Part shown: positions 46,190 to 58,000 of the stretch, piece by piece | How the letters are laid out: each line of letters opens with the position of its first letter | Position numbering within the stretch: the stretch's first letter is position 1 | Assembly: GCF_905475395.1 (NCBI RefSeq) | Contig: NC_058338.1 | Coordinates: forward strand, 73,977,435 to 74,041,434 | From: Chrysoperla carnea | Taxonomy: Eukaryota > Arthropoda > Insecta > Neuroptera > Chrysopidae | Length of the DNA: 64,000 nucleotides | Direction of reading: 5' to 3' | Notes under the pieces: model-generated | Told to the model about the DNA's origin: nothing | What the model saw: only the letters and a program-made list of their open reading frames with translations | The model's database searches: none | Position numbers and translations under genes: made by a program

Positions 46190-46750
46190 AAATAACGATA
46201 ATATAATGTAAAATAATTGTTATTTTTGGAGTCGGTTTCAGCCAAGGAAACAACTCTGGCAGAACAGTTTGCTACATTAGCTTGGCACTTGACACCGACT
46301 CCAAAAATAACAATAATTTAAACTACATTCTATTATCGTTATTTTTTTACTTTGTAGTGCTTATTAATTTATTTTGGAAAAGTTTTTCTTTTAAAGTCGG
46401 TTTTCTTTTTGTTTAAAGTTTTCTTATCTTGTGATTTTTAGTGAATCTGAAGTACACTAATAAATTTTTCACTAAAAAAAGAATCATCGAAATCGGTTGG
46501 CGTGATATTGAGTTATTCGTCTTCTTATCGTGCATACTTAATGCAAATTTAAGAGTTTTATGGTTTTCTCATGAATGCCATAGTCAGAACGGGACCAAAA
46601 TGAAATGGGACCACACGGGAAGCACCACATTTCAAATAGATAAAGAAGCATCAAAATCGGTTCACCCAGTCGAAAGTTCTAAGGTAACACACATAAAAAA
46701 AATACAGTAGAATTGATAACCTCCTTGTTTGTTTGAAGTCGGTTAAAAAT
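46190..46750 (+). repeat. Nested-hairpin element, copy with inner hairpin
   Basis: The hairpin at about 46193-46340 has TAATTGTTATTTTTGGAGTC against GACTCCAAAAATAACAATAA. The loop contains GGCAGAACAGTTTGCTACAT. The tail runs AAAGAATCATCGAAATCGGT then TGGCGTGATATTGAGTTATT, AATCGGTTCACCCAGTCGAA and GATAACCTCCTTGTTTG. It ends GAAGTCGGTTAAAAA. The left outer arm is reduced. Confidence 0.8.
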
Positions 46751-48349
46751 ATAAATTTTGTTTAATTGTTTCTTCATATAATTTTACAATTGAAAATGGT
46801 TTTTCTAACTTATAAATTCAAATGCCAGTGACGTTAACACATTCGGTTTTAGCAACGCCACCGTACGTAGAAATGATAAAATAACAATCAAAATGATAAT
46901 TGGTTTGTTTCTAAACTTGCTTTCAATATATTATAACGTAATTTTCCATAGAAATAAGCTGAAAAATGTTAATTTAGCGTGATTCCGATTGGCTCATTGC
47001 CTCAACGGGTGTAAATACGCCACTACCGTTTTTTTATTCAAAAAATGACTGTTTTTTTATTGATAATTAATAAAAAAATGGAATTAATAATTTTAATAAA
47101 AGTTTCTTAAATATACTTTAGATTAATTATTCTTTCATTTATATATGAATTTGTGACACAAAATGTTAATACAAGTTCTCTATTAAAACAATAAACTCAA
47201 ACTTAAAAAAATAACTCCAGTAGCATCCATTCAGGTGTAAAAATTCGTCCAGCCAACAAAATTACTCTCACAAGAAAAATTCGCAAGAGGTAGATCAACT
47301 AGTTTACTTAATTAACTTTATTTAGTTTAAAATGAAATTTTCTTTTATAATTCAATTTATGTAATTTGTTTCAAATGATGATAAAAAAATAATTTGAAAA
47401 ATCAATGGGTTCTTGTTTAACAGTGTTTTCAAAATTGCCCATTTCTCTGCACACGTTTGCCACCATTTATTTTGAAAATTCACTTAAATCATTGAATCTT
47501 CAATAGGTTTTCTAAAACTGAAGAAAACTGGCTTGTTTTCGAGCTATTATACAGAAATTATACAATGAACTATAAAAAATAATGATTGAAGAACTAAATT
47601 TTGTTTCAACAATAAACCACGATTTCATACCATTTATTGAAAATTTCATAATACATTTAAAAAATAACTCGTAAGTATTGAAAAATTAAACAACTTTACA
47701 AACTGAGAGGGACAATCTGGGTATATTTCAAAAAGCGCGAATTACTCCAAAGCCACCACTGGAAAAGAACCATAACAATGCCAATGCTATCTATTAGAGG
47801 AATGATGAACTATAAAAGATGAGTGCACCCCAGCCAGTAGTTCAAAAGAGGTAGCAAAGCAACTGTGCCTTCACTAGTAGTTCAAAAGTTTGCTAATGTG
47901 AGGCATGCATAAGTATCTGATTTAAGCTCCAAACCATTTCTATATAGAGCTCCAGCTTTTAATCTAAACAAGGCTTTGGCCACTGATATAGGCAAAATTA
48001 ATTTTTTGATGTTAAAAACTACACTCTACAGAGGCTATTAAATTCCTCTCAAAATAAAATCTAGACTTTAATCTTTATTATCAGAGGATGATCAGAGGGG
48101 ACATAACTTGACAAAAGTGTACATCCGGAACTCAAAAATTTCAAAAACCACAATGAGACTATGCAAATAATTATTTTATTTGGTTGCTGCATAGATTTTC
48201 GAATAAGCTAATTTAACTGTTGGATCATTTTATTGGACCTACTTCGATTTTCTAACTTAAAATACTGGCAAAAAACTATGAATTTTTATCATAATGCATA
48301 ATAATAATTTATAGCAATATTAAAATACGTCAGTGTCATCAATTTAATT
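46751..48349. other. Non-coding stretch
   Basis: Around 47740-47960 a less AT-rich segment holds a local duplication (CAGTAGTTCAAAAGAGGTAG at about 47837-47856 and CTAGTAGTTCAAAAGTTTGC at about 47874-47893). No gene is supported. Confidence 0.35.
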
Positions 48350-48965
48350 TTGGAGCAAGAAACAAGTGAAAAAAAATTGAATGAGTTAATCGTTGAAATA
48401 CCCCCTGTATAGAAAATGTTGGATGTCTATGCATGCATTATTTTTAATAAATTAGGAAAGTTTAAAAAACCAAAACAATTATGGCGGCCTCTCAGCCGCC
48501 ATTTATTTCGGTTTTCACAACACCACTAGTTGAAACCTTAGAGTGTATTTTCAAAGGTTGAAACTACCTGCGAAATCCGAACTCCCTATCTTTTACAGTT
48601 CTGGAGAAATGGAACACCAAAATTTTTCCCCAATATGCACCTTCACGAGTAAACAATGATGTTTACTAAAAATGTTGTATATAGTTGTAGTTATATTTTT
48701 TTATAAGGAACAATATTTACAACTTTTGACCCAAGCCCCAATTTACCCTGCTAATTTACGAACTCAAACTCACTTTTTACATGCTGATTACGCTATGAAA
48801 ATTTCAGTTTGATATCTCTTTTCGTTTTTGAGTTATCGTGTCGACGGATGGACAACCGGTAATAGACTACTTAGTTGATTTTATGAACCTATACCAAAAT
48901 TTTGTTCGTAGCATCAATATTTCTAAGCGTTACAAACTTGGGACTAAACTAAGTATAAGTATATT
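48350..48965 (+). repeat. Dispersed repeat R3, copy 6 with internal insertion
   Basis: The start AAACAAGTGAAAAAAAATTG then GTTAATCGTTGAAATACC is separated from the remainder (48640-48960, AGTAAACAATGATGTTTACT through CTATACCAAAATTTTGTTCG) by about 200 bases. The intervening sequence (GGCGGCCTCTCAGCCGCCAT near 48484 and onward) is not in other copies. Confidence 0.68.
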
Positions 48966-48989
48966 TTATACTTTTCAAAATTCTTATAA

Positions 48990-49230
48990 CATGCGGACGT
49001 AAAAAATGACTTTCAGTTCGTAAATGAGCAACATAGGTCAATTGGGTCAGCGAGGGCGCCAATAAGGGCAAAACTTTGTTATCCATTTTCTACAAAAAAG
49101 ATAGGGAGTTGAAAATTTACCGGTTAGCTCTACCAGTTGTCTTGTGAAACATTATTAAAAATCGAAACAAAAACTCTAGAAATTATAGTTTCGGAAAATT
49201 CTAGAATATAGATTCGTAAATAGACATAAA
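48990..49230 (-). repeat. Dispersed repeat R3 fragment, inverse, facing copy 6
   Basis: GTTCGTAAATGAGCAACATA then GGTCAATTGGGTC matches the inverse copy at 34905-34945. It continues with a segment (ACCGGTTAGCTCTACCAGTT, GTGAAACATT, CTCTAGAAATTATAGTTTCG) shared with 19670-19760. Confidence 0.62.
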
Positions 49231-49600
49231 CCGACCAATAATGATATCCGCTATTTGCTCTGCAGTGTTAATACTACGCATATTTGGTAGTTTATATATT
49301 TTTTCAATTTCTCCATTTTTGTAGGCACCTCTAACTCAATTTTCTGTTTTAGATCCATCTGTAAAAATTTAGATATAATCATGTAATTCACAGGTATTTT
49401 GATTAAACAGATGTTTGTATATCTGTGGTGATGTTTATGTCTTGTTAAGCTCTTCCAAATCTGATTGTACCTGTAATTTTTTGTATTTCCATTTAAGTAT
49501 TGTATGAATTTATTCTTTTAGGTATTGTATAAAGTGAGTGTAGATTTTGATTTTTTTCTTGAGCTTTTATAATCTTTAATCTGGCTAGATAGGGTTTTGG
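49231..49600 (-). pseudogene. Non-LTR retrotransposon relic: RNase H domain start
   Basis: Minus strand, from about 49370 downwards: IFTDGSKTEN, one stop, then RGAYKNGEIEKIYKLPN and MRSINTAEQIADIIIG. TDGSK and TAE carry the first two acidic residues of an RNase H active site. The spacing fits the RNase H domain that follows reverse transcriptase in I/jockey/Loa-type elements. Upstream on the same strand (49380-49600) the translation is broken, with short plausible pieces such as LKIIKAQEKNQNLHSLYTIP. Several stops and frame shifts make it a dead copy. No reverse transcriptase core is recognisable. Confidence 0.6.
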
Positions 49601-50640
49601 ATAATAATAATTTCAAGGTAAATGGGTTCATTTAAATTTCGGAAAATAGTTTTTTGATTGGGTAATTTTTTTATTTATATTTATTTATTTTGTAGAAATT
49701 TTGTATTATTCAGTTTAAAGCGTGCTTTTGACAACTGATTTCTTTCGTTATTTAAAAAGATTGCTCTCCCGTGTTCTTGATATTTTTAATTTTTAAGTGT
49801 TTTTCTTGAAAATTTTATACTTTATTGTGTTATATTTTTCTTGTAAAATGGATTGAACAAACTCGCATTCTTGATGTGGCAATTGTTGCCAGAATTCCCA
49901 GTTTAACGATCCAATTTTTCCTTCGATTTATTTATTTCCTATTCATAATTTTTTTCTACCTTAGAAAATTGATGTAAAATAACATTTACTGTATAACATT
50001 CACCTACACAGCAAATCGTAGGTAATCACTATAAATAGCACATAATTAACAATCATAATTATGACGAAGTCGTATGTATAACATTCTTTGTCTATGAAGT
50101 GGCCTACAACAAGACTCCAATTAAAATCGGTAGATAGAGTCGTCCTTCGTAATGTCGAATATGTATTTATTTATAATCGTTCTTCTGATTTCTGATAGAA
50201 GTTAATTTATTTATGGTAAAATCATAATATACTGAGCCCAAAACAGCCAATTATCAAATTTGCTATCACATGAACTTGTGTGCTTAGTTACCGAACATGA
50301 AAAGTGTGGCAGTCCCTACCTAAGGCTTGTCTAAGAATCTAAGAATGGATGGAGCTCAGTTTCACAGATTCTTAAAAATATTAATTATGATATTAAACTG
50401 AATTATTTTGAATATTTATTTTCGCATTTGAAATTACCATACTTAACTTTCGAAAAACAAGGGATTTTGAAAATTTTTTGTTGTTTACAGGAGCTCATGC
50501 AAGTACATATAAAATTTGCAAGAAAAAAGTGACCCATTTGAAAATCAGAAGTTGAATATGCTGTATGTGCTAAAATGATGTACCAAGAAATATTTTATTT
50601 CGCTTAAAATAAACTAGATTACAAGTGAATTAAACAATAT
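49601..50640. other. AT-rich stretch, possibly more of the retrotransposon relic
   Basis: On the minus strand 49620-49920 shows fragments with Lys/Asn-rich composition that could be a decayed continuation, but no motif confirms it. The rest is anonymous. Confidence 0.3.
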
Positions 50641-50644
50641 TAAA

Positions 50645-50820
50645 AACTCCCGACAAATGACGTTTTTCCTTATAGCTCTCTCCAAACTGAACCTATTTGA
50701 TTCTTGAAACATAGTTAAGAACATTCTCCATTAAATTACCTTTCAAACAAGCAAAAATCAAAATCGGTTCATTCATTAGGATCTACGGTGTAGACACACA
50801 CACACACACACACACATAGC
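50645..50820 (-). repeat. Dispersed repeat (GGGTTCCGTACC family), inverse copy with CA run
   Basis: It includes CCAAACTGAACCTATTTGAT, ACATTCTCCATTAAATTACC and AAAATCGGTTCATTCATTAG. It ends in a (CA)n microsatellite at 50794-50816. The equivalent position in the copy at 36295 holds a TG run, so the microsatellite is part of the element. Confidence 0.65.
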
Positions 50821-53800
50821 AGGCGAACTTACAACACCCCTCTTTTTGTGTTTAGGGTTAAAAAATGATTAAATATGTACCTACACTTTTTTCGCATCCT
50901 AACAAAAAAAGGAGCGTTAAAAACTGTACTCGGTATGTTCGAAATAAGGGTTAAAAGAAAGGTTTTTTGAGGTGGTTCTTGTATTATAATACAAGAACCA
51001 TATACAAAAGTAAAATAGTGATCTTTTTTCAACTTCACTAAAATCTAAAAAAAAAAATCATAAACATAAATTTTGCAAATATATTTTATTAGACAAAATG
51101 AAATAAAGGGAAAAAATAATAATAAACGAAGTATATTTTCATGAAATATAATTTTCAGTTTATTTAACAAAGAGCCAGTAGGAATTCACAATTGATGGCA
51201 GCGAGCGATGCGATTAATCTATTTTCTATTTAGGTTTTTTTTTTTTTTTTCTGTTGTGACAGCATTTGCACAATCATTAACATTTATCAGTAATTTAATT
51301 AAAACTGATCACTATTTGCTTATTTTATTATAATTTGCAATTTTGTATCATTCGTGTTTTAGCAAAATAGTGATCAATTTTGTTAGATGAATGTTTCCAA
51401 AATGTCGGTAAATATTATGTACACTTGCTTACTTGTTCGAATAATGTAAATTCTTTTCTTAAAATCGAAGTATTGTAAATCATACAAAATTTCTACGTAA
51501 ATTTTTTCTTATTAAAAATACTGACATTGTTGAATTATAAACATGTTCTATAAAAATTGAATTTTTCTGAAATAAAAGTAATCAATTCTTATTTAAGATG
51601 TTATTTAAATAGTTTGATAATTTTACTAGAAGTTTTTCTTTTTTGAAGATTAGGTATAAAACAATATTATCTGAAATTTCTGCCAGAGATAATAAGCCTC
51701 ATTATAAGCTTTAAAAAAAATTAAATTTCATCAAAATCGGTTGAGTAATCTTTGCGAGCTTCTCGAAAAAACAGACAAAATTTTGTATGTAAATGGTAAA
51801 GATTATTAATTATTTCAACCACATTGTGCTCAAATGGGAGTGCCTTAACCTCATGATAACCAGCCACTCTACATCACTTGATAACTTTATCCCAAATACG
51901 GGACATTAATTTTAAATGACGAAAAATCACAAACTATGATATTTTAAATGCCATGTACGGGAAATTTTGAAAAACTATTAGGTTTAAATTTATTTTTAAA
52001 CTTTCAAATTATCGGGTAGTTCAATTCAAAATTTAAGAAAAGTCAAATTTTCCATCTGTCAATATACAATAGCTGTAAAATATTTTGTCCCATTTATGGG
52101 TTTTCATGAGGTTAATTACAACTAAACTAAAAAGGTCGCATGTTCGAATCGCAAATGGAGCATGATACTAATATCAAAATAAAATATTGGAGAATCAAAA
52201 ATGAAGTCAAAAAACAACCACCAAAACATATTAATTTAAGTTTCATGGTAAATAATTTTGGACAGGAAGGCGATTATTTATTCTCATGCTATTCCAAAAA
52301 ATATATAGATCAAGAGGCGGTGGCAAAATTTCAAGAGTATCTGTTATGTTTATGAAAACCATTAAAAGATTACTTAAATTCTGTATGACTCCAAGAGAGG
52401 AAAAGGAAATTTTTGTTGCAAAATTCACTCTCCTATGTAACTTATGTCAAATTGTTGAGTTATGTCAAGTTTTATTAAAGTAAAAAAGTAATTGCTTGGA
52501 TGAAAATGATCCAAGTTGTGGCAATCACAAGTTTTATCCACAAGATTTAAGGACAAAAATATGGCTATTGTTAGGAGTAAAAAAATGTTGATAAATTAAA
52601 CGTTATTAATTATATTATAACATTAATTATTAAGTCAATACTTCAAATAGTATTATTCATAAAAATTATAGTCCGTCATGAGTTCTGTCGACAAAAGTGA
52701 AGACCTTAAACTGTGTTTTTTTTTCTTTTTTTTAAATTAATTATAGTATGGATAATTAAAATTTCATAATTTGGGTATAAACAAATATTATAAACAATGC
52801 TGGTGTTTTGAATTGCAGCCTAGTAGCGATCCATTGATCCACCATGCACGTTAAATTCAGATTGAATTTTTAACATTAAATTTCGATTTTTCCCAATTTC
52901 CTATATCAATTTTTGTATTATATAAATACGTATTCATCATTAGTATGAAATATCCTAGAGTCCTCATTTATTATCTTTGATCTTTGATATGGAATGCAGC
53001 TAATCATGGCAGTTATTGTTTATAAACATGAATACCATCATTACTAATTGTTTTCATCGATATAACAGATACACTGGAAATTTTATAGTCGCCTCTTGGT
53101 CCAATACATGTACGAAATCTTCGTTATATATCGAAAATCTGTAATTAAATTTCCTCCAAATATTTAAATAACATCTATTATATTCTAAATAACAAATTTC
53201 ATTCATTTTGAATTTTTTTCAACATTCACATTACATTAATTTTAAGGAAAGAAGTTACATTTGAACATAAAAAATATACAAAATCAATCTGGCTCAAAAT
53301 TTTCACTATAAATAATATTCATATATTATTAATATTACCTGTGCTAAAAAGCATTTTAGTTAATATAAAACATTTTCATTAAATTAATAATAATAACATT
53401 GAAAAAATAATGTAAAATTTTATTTAATCATTATTTATTCAAATTTTTAAAATTTAATTTAAGCAAATAAGCAATTATACAAAAAAATTAATTTATTTAT
53501 TTTTTAATTATTATATGTGCTAAAAACTTAAATAACAAACGTAATTTTTACGTCTAATTATATTTTTTATGTATACATTTTCTTTAAACTATGTTTTATA
53601 ATTATCTATTTTTCAGTCTTAATTTTTAAGTGGCTTTTTCTTAGCACAATAAAATGGTCAGTTTAAATATTTATATGTGTTTCATTTTTCAATAAAAAAT
53701 TTTATGGGCATTATTTTTATATCTTGAGGTTTTTTTTATTAACTTTATTTTTATTCATTTTGTATAATTGTTTATTTTGAAAATTAATTTAACATCATTC

Positions 53801-53880
53801 TTTTAATAAATATTTTGAATACGATAAATAAAATTTTATCGTCCATGCCTTTTTACAAATAATTTTTTTTTAAATTTCAT
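50821..53880. other. AT-rich non-coding stretch
   Basis: 52880-52945 (inverse) matches the terminal segment of the Penelope-like fragment at 3760-3825. A B-box-like word (ATGTTCGAATCGC) lies at 52140-52152. No gene is supported. Confidence 0.35.
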
Positions 53881-55730
53881 ATAGTCTAAGGCCATGGGCA
53901 ATATTTAACAGATGTTTCAGAATTGCTGGAAATCTAAGACACTGTTTTCGAGGTTATATCGAACCAGTTTTTCTCCTGCTAAAATTTTCATCGCTAGGGA
54001 TTTCCCTTTTAGAGAACCTGGCAAATTGAAATTTATTAATACTTATTGGGAACGATTTTTGTATTATTACATAAGAAGACCTAATAATAAGGTTTTGAAC
54101 CACAGACATCTCATTATTTCGAATGTCACGTCCTTTTGAAGGCCGTTCTAAATTATTTTTTATCAATTTTAAATTGCCGCACAATTAGAATTTTTCTATG
54201 TTTCTTAAAAGATAAGCCCCCGGCTATTAAAATTTTCTTAGAGGAAAAAGTTATTAGATTCGACCTTGTCAACAATCTCTCAAATTTCCAAGCATTCTGA
54301 AATGACTGTTAAAAAATACGGCTCGGCCTGGACCTAGATGTTTGTGTTCTATTTTTGAAAATATGAAAATAAAACTTCATAACCATAAAAATAGAAACGA
54401 TTGTCAAACAAAAACAGTATGGAATTTTTAAGAATAATCCGATGTTTTCAGGTATATTCATCCAACATCTAAGCAAGATTAAGCTAAATAGCTTAATTAG
54501 CCGTTTCGTAGTGACAAAAATTTGGAACTTAGTGTGGTACTAAATATTAAAAATTGGTTTTTACGGCAAGAGTTTCAGTACTCAAATACAAACTCTGAGT
54601 GCGACGAAATTTCAGAGTGTCCAATTTCTTGGTGAGATGCTTTGGCAAAGTCAGTCCTTTCGGTGGCCAGAGATTCCAAAAATCTAGTTGTAAGCCTGCT
54701 GTGAATCAGTGTCGCAATAATAGAAACGCTTGTTTTTAAAAAGAAGTTCTTTGCGAATCCAAATGACACGAAAGTTTAACTTGTGTAAAACAAATGCTAT
54801 TTTAATAAATTTTATGTGTACTTTGTTATTGAGTTACGCTATTTGATCTCATGATTACCAAATAACAAAATACAAAATTTCTAATGTCAGATATTTCAAC
54901 TTTTTTGTCAAATGGGCACGTTAATGTGATAATGGTCTAATATCGGCCAGCCTGTTCATTAAATGTTATACGCTATGGCTGCACATCATTCAGGCCGCTA
55001 GTTGAACACCACCGTTTAGTAAAAAGCCTAAGTTTACTTGTTAACTGAACGACTAATTAAAATAGTTGGATGCGACATATACATAAACAAAGAAGATAAC
55101 GATGTATGTTGACGATTTTCTTGCTGATGCCTGATGAAAAGATTCAAGAATTCAAATGCTTTTTTTCAATCCTTGAGTCACCTTAAAGCGTCAAGTTCAA
55201 CAGTCTATGCCTCTTGGGTGTATTATAGTTAATTAATTCACAAAGCATTGGTACAAAATTTGAAACACAATTTCCGATACTATATAATTACGCAGCGGAT
55301 GCTTAAATTCAATTATTTTTCACATATCGCTTGTACTATCGGAAGCATAAGGACGAAGGATCATTGAATAAAATCAGTCAAAATCTCCCGGTTTAACACG
55401 TTTCGAGTACGATTGTATCTCTCTTTAAATAAATTCTCAAAGTTTTCATCAATAATAATTTGGAATGTTTACGTTAAAAATATGCTGAAATGTGATTCAA
55501 ATCTTTTAAAATTTAACAGCAAGACAAACCTTACATATTTTTGCCGTTTGGGTTAAATGTCATTAATAGTCCAAAATTTTTGCAGATATCATGCTAAACC
55601 ACCAATACGAAGTGGATAGAAGTTTCATTTTCAAAATTTGTATAGAGCGATCTAGTACAGGTAGTACAGGGATAATTAAAACAATCTCGACCTAATTCAT
55701 CTAAAAACTTACCAAAAAAGTCTAGGTGGC
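53881..55730. other. Non-coding stretch with an undelimited old repeat
   Basis: 53980-54300 contains phrases similar to 6480-6850 (CTAAAATTTTCATCGCTAGG, AAATTTTCTTAGAGGAAAAA). Open frames on both strands here are repeat accidents. No gene is supported. Confidence 0.35.
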
Positions 55731-56222
55731 CATCAGCATACATTCTGTGAGGTTTAATATTATGCCTAACAGAACTTTTTTATCTACGATAATTCCTGTT
55801 AGTGGGACGTTCTCTTTAACGCGGCTCGAAAAATTCTCTCACGGTCCTCAATTTGACGGATATCCACTTTTTTTGTTAATCCATTAGGAAGATAATTGAG
55901 TAACAAAAACAAAATCGTTTGTATGACACTAAATTAGAGGGGGTGTTCATTCTACAACAATTTGCAAAAAGCGATTTTATGCTTTTGGAAATTGTCAGAC
56001 AATAGATATGCTTTATTATTCAGTTTCGGACAAAACTATTTTTGCATTTTTTATTCAATTATCTTCCCAATGAAACGGCAAAAAAACATTTTTCGAGTCG
56101 CGTCAAAGAGAACACTCCACTTACAAGAATTATCGTAGATGAAAAAAGTTGTATGGCTAAGCATAATTAGGGCACACATCGATTTCTAGAGGTGTAGTTA
56201 TAAACGGCAATTTATGCTGATG
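55731..56222. repeat. Foldback element (arms about 175 bp)
   Basis: It is bounded by CATCAGCATA (55731-55740) and its inverse TATGCTGATG (56213-56222). Arm blocks pair along their length: ATCTACGATAATTC, AGTGGGACGTTCTCTTTAAC against GTGGAGTGTTCTCTTTGACG, CTCGAAAAAT, and GGAAGATAATTGA against TCAATTATCTTCC. The centre (about 55905-56040) has no ORF. Confidence 0.72.
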
Positions 56223-58000
56223 AGTACCGGGGCTAAAATTAATTAAATCAAAAAAACATTACCTAAACAAACAACAAGAACAACAACAAATGTATAATAT
56301 TTAAAAATTAAAAAAAAAAATTAGAAATAATTATTTTAAATATTCACAATTTGGTGTTTTTTTGTTGTGTCAAAATTATTATAAATATTTACAGTCTTAA
56401 AAAATTTTACACTTTTAGCGTAAGCAGCGTACACAATTAATATTACTTAAGTTTGCTAAGTTTATTTATTTATTTTTTTGTTTGTTAATCAATCAGAGCG
56501 CGCAAATGGTGTGTTTTGTTTTGAGAATGTCACAACGCCATTTTTTACAATACAAATAAACAATATTTTTTTGTTAACAAATGAAATCACTCGAACACAC
56601 GATTGCAACAAAATCTATTCAATTTTTTATTATTTTTTCAAATTAAATCATAGAATGAATTATGCGTACAATACAGAATGGGGGGTGTAGTTTTTTTAAA
56701 AAAATTTCTTTATATTTTTTTAACTATCGTATACGTTTGAAGTTTTTTTTTTGTTTTGGTTGTCCTTGTTTAACCCTACAACCCCCCGTAATACAATTAA
56801 AATAATGTATTCAAAAATTAAAGCAAAATAAAATTAAAATGTCCCAAAAATGTTCAAAAATCATATGTTTTTTGATATTCTTTATAATCTTAACCAACTT
56901 TTTTATTTTTGTACTTTTTTGGAATTTTGAAAATTACAAAAGGACAGACCCGGCCAAATTCTTGCGTACACAATTTTTACTATCAAATTTTCGACTAATT
57001 ATTTTAGTATAAAAAAGTGGTCCGTCTTTATATTTCAAGAATATTACCATAATGGAAACTATTTTGTTAAGCCGATATTTCGATCATTCATATTTATGTT
57101 ATTTTAATGAAACGGAATGCTGTAACCAAATAAATATAACCGAAAAATTTTCGACTTTGAAGCCAGAGGTACACGAGCCTTTACTTCCACGTTATTACTG
57201 CTAAACATGCGTTTTAGTATTGGGATGTATTAAATGTAATAATTCATCAGCTGTTAATTTAAAAAATTTGAGTCTCAATATTACACAATTTAAAGAAAAT
57301 CTTTATCAATAAAAATTTTTAGGTATCTTAATCTGTTAACTTAAATTGGAAACAATTGGAAAAGAAGAATAATTGACACATGTTTTTTTTCATATTTATC
57401 CCATCTATTATAACTGAAGATTTTCAACAGGACCCAAATAGCTAAAGGTCGTTAAATTCGTAAAACAGCTGCACCTCTTTAGAAATGTCGAGAAGTAAAT
57501 TTTGGACCAAAATATTCAACACTACTACTTTTTTAATCAAATTTTCTTAAATATTTTGGATTGCCATTTTCAATCACACTTTTAAAAAGTTTTCGACTTC
57601 ACGTGAAATTAAACCTCACATCTTTTTTTTAAGTCCTATGTCTATTTAAAGAAAGGAATTCAAAATACGCTTTTTCCTCGTTTCCACACAAAACCTAATA
57701 TTTCTTTGTATGTCGTATAATGTCCGTTTATGTAAAGAATTGGTCTATATTTCGTTTATTGGTATTTCGACTTGCAAATTTTTTCATTAAAATATCAAAG
57801 CAAAACAAGTTTCGAGGGTCAAAAATAGGATTGGGGAAATAAAAAAATATTTTCAAAAAAATTCAATTAATGCTTTTTATTACCTTTTGTAATATCAAGA
57901 AAATAACATTTAGGAACCTCATGGATAAATAAAAACTCAAACAAAATAATATAATAATGTAAACATGGTCCAAAATTAAAATGTCACGTGATCACATAAT
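56223..58000. other. AT-rich non-coding stretch
   Basis: No gene is supported. Confidence 0.35.

Noticed and set aside
46441..46710. 89-codon plus-strand open frame
   Set aside because: It lies within the tail of a nested-hairpin repeat and is broken in the other copies.
12247..46750. Regularly recurring repeats considered as a CRISPR array
   Set aside because: The copies are hundreds of bases long, dispersed and in both orientations, in a eukaryotic genome.
52140..52483. Overlapping open frames on both strands
   Set aside because: Three mutually overlapping short frames without homology; none is distinguished as real.
53912..54184. Open frames on both strands
   Set aside because: They lie in a segment resembling an old dispersed repeat; no recognisable protein.
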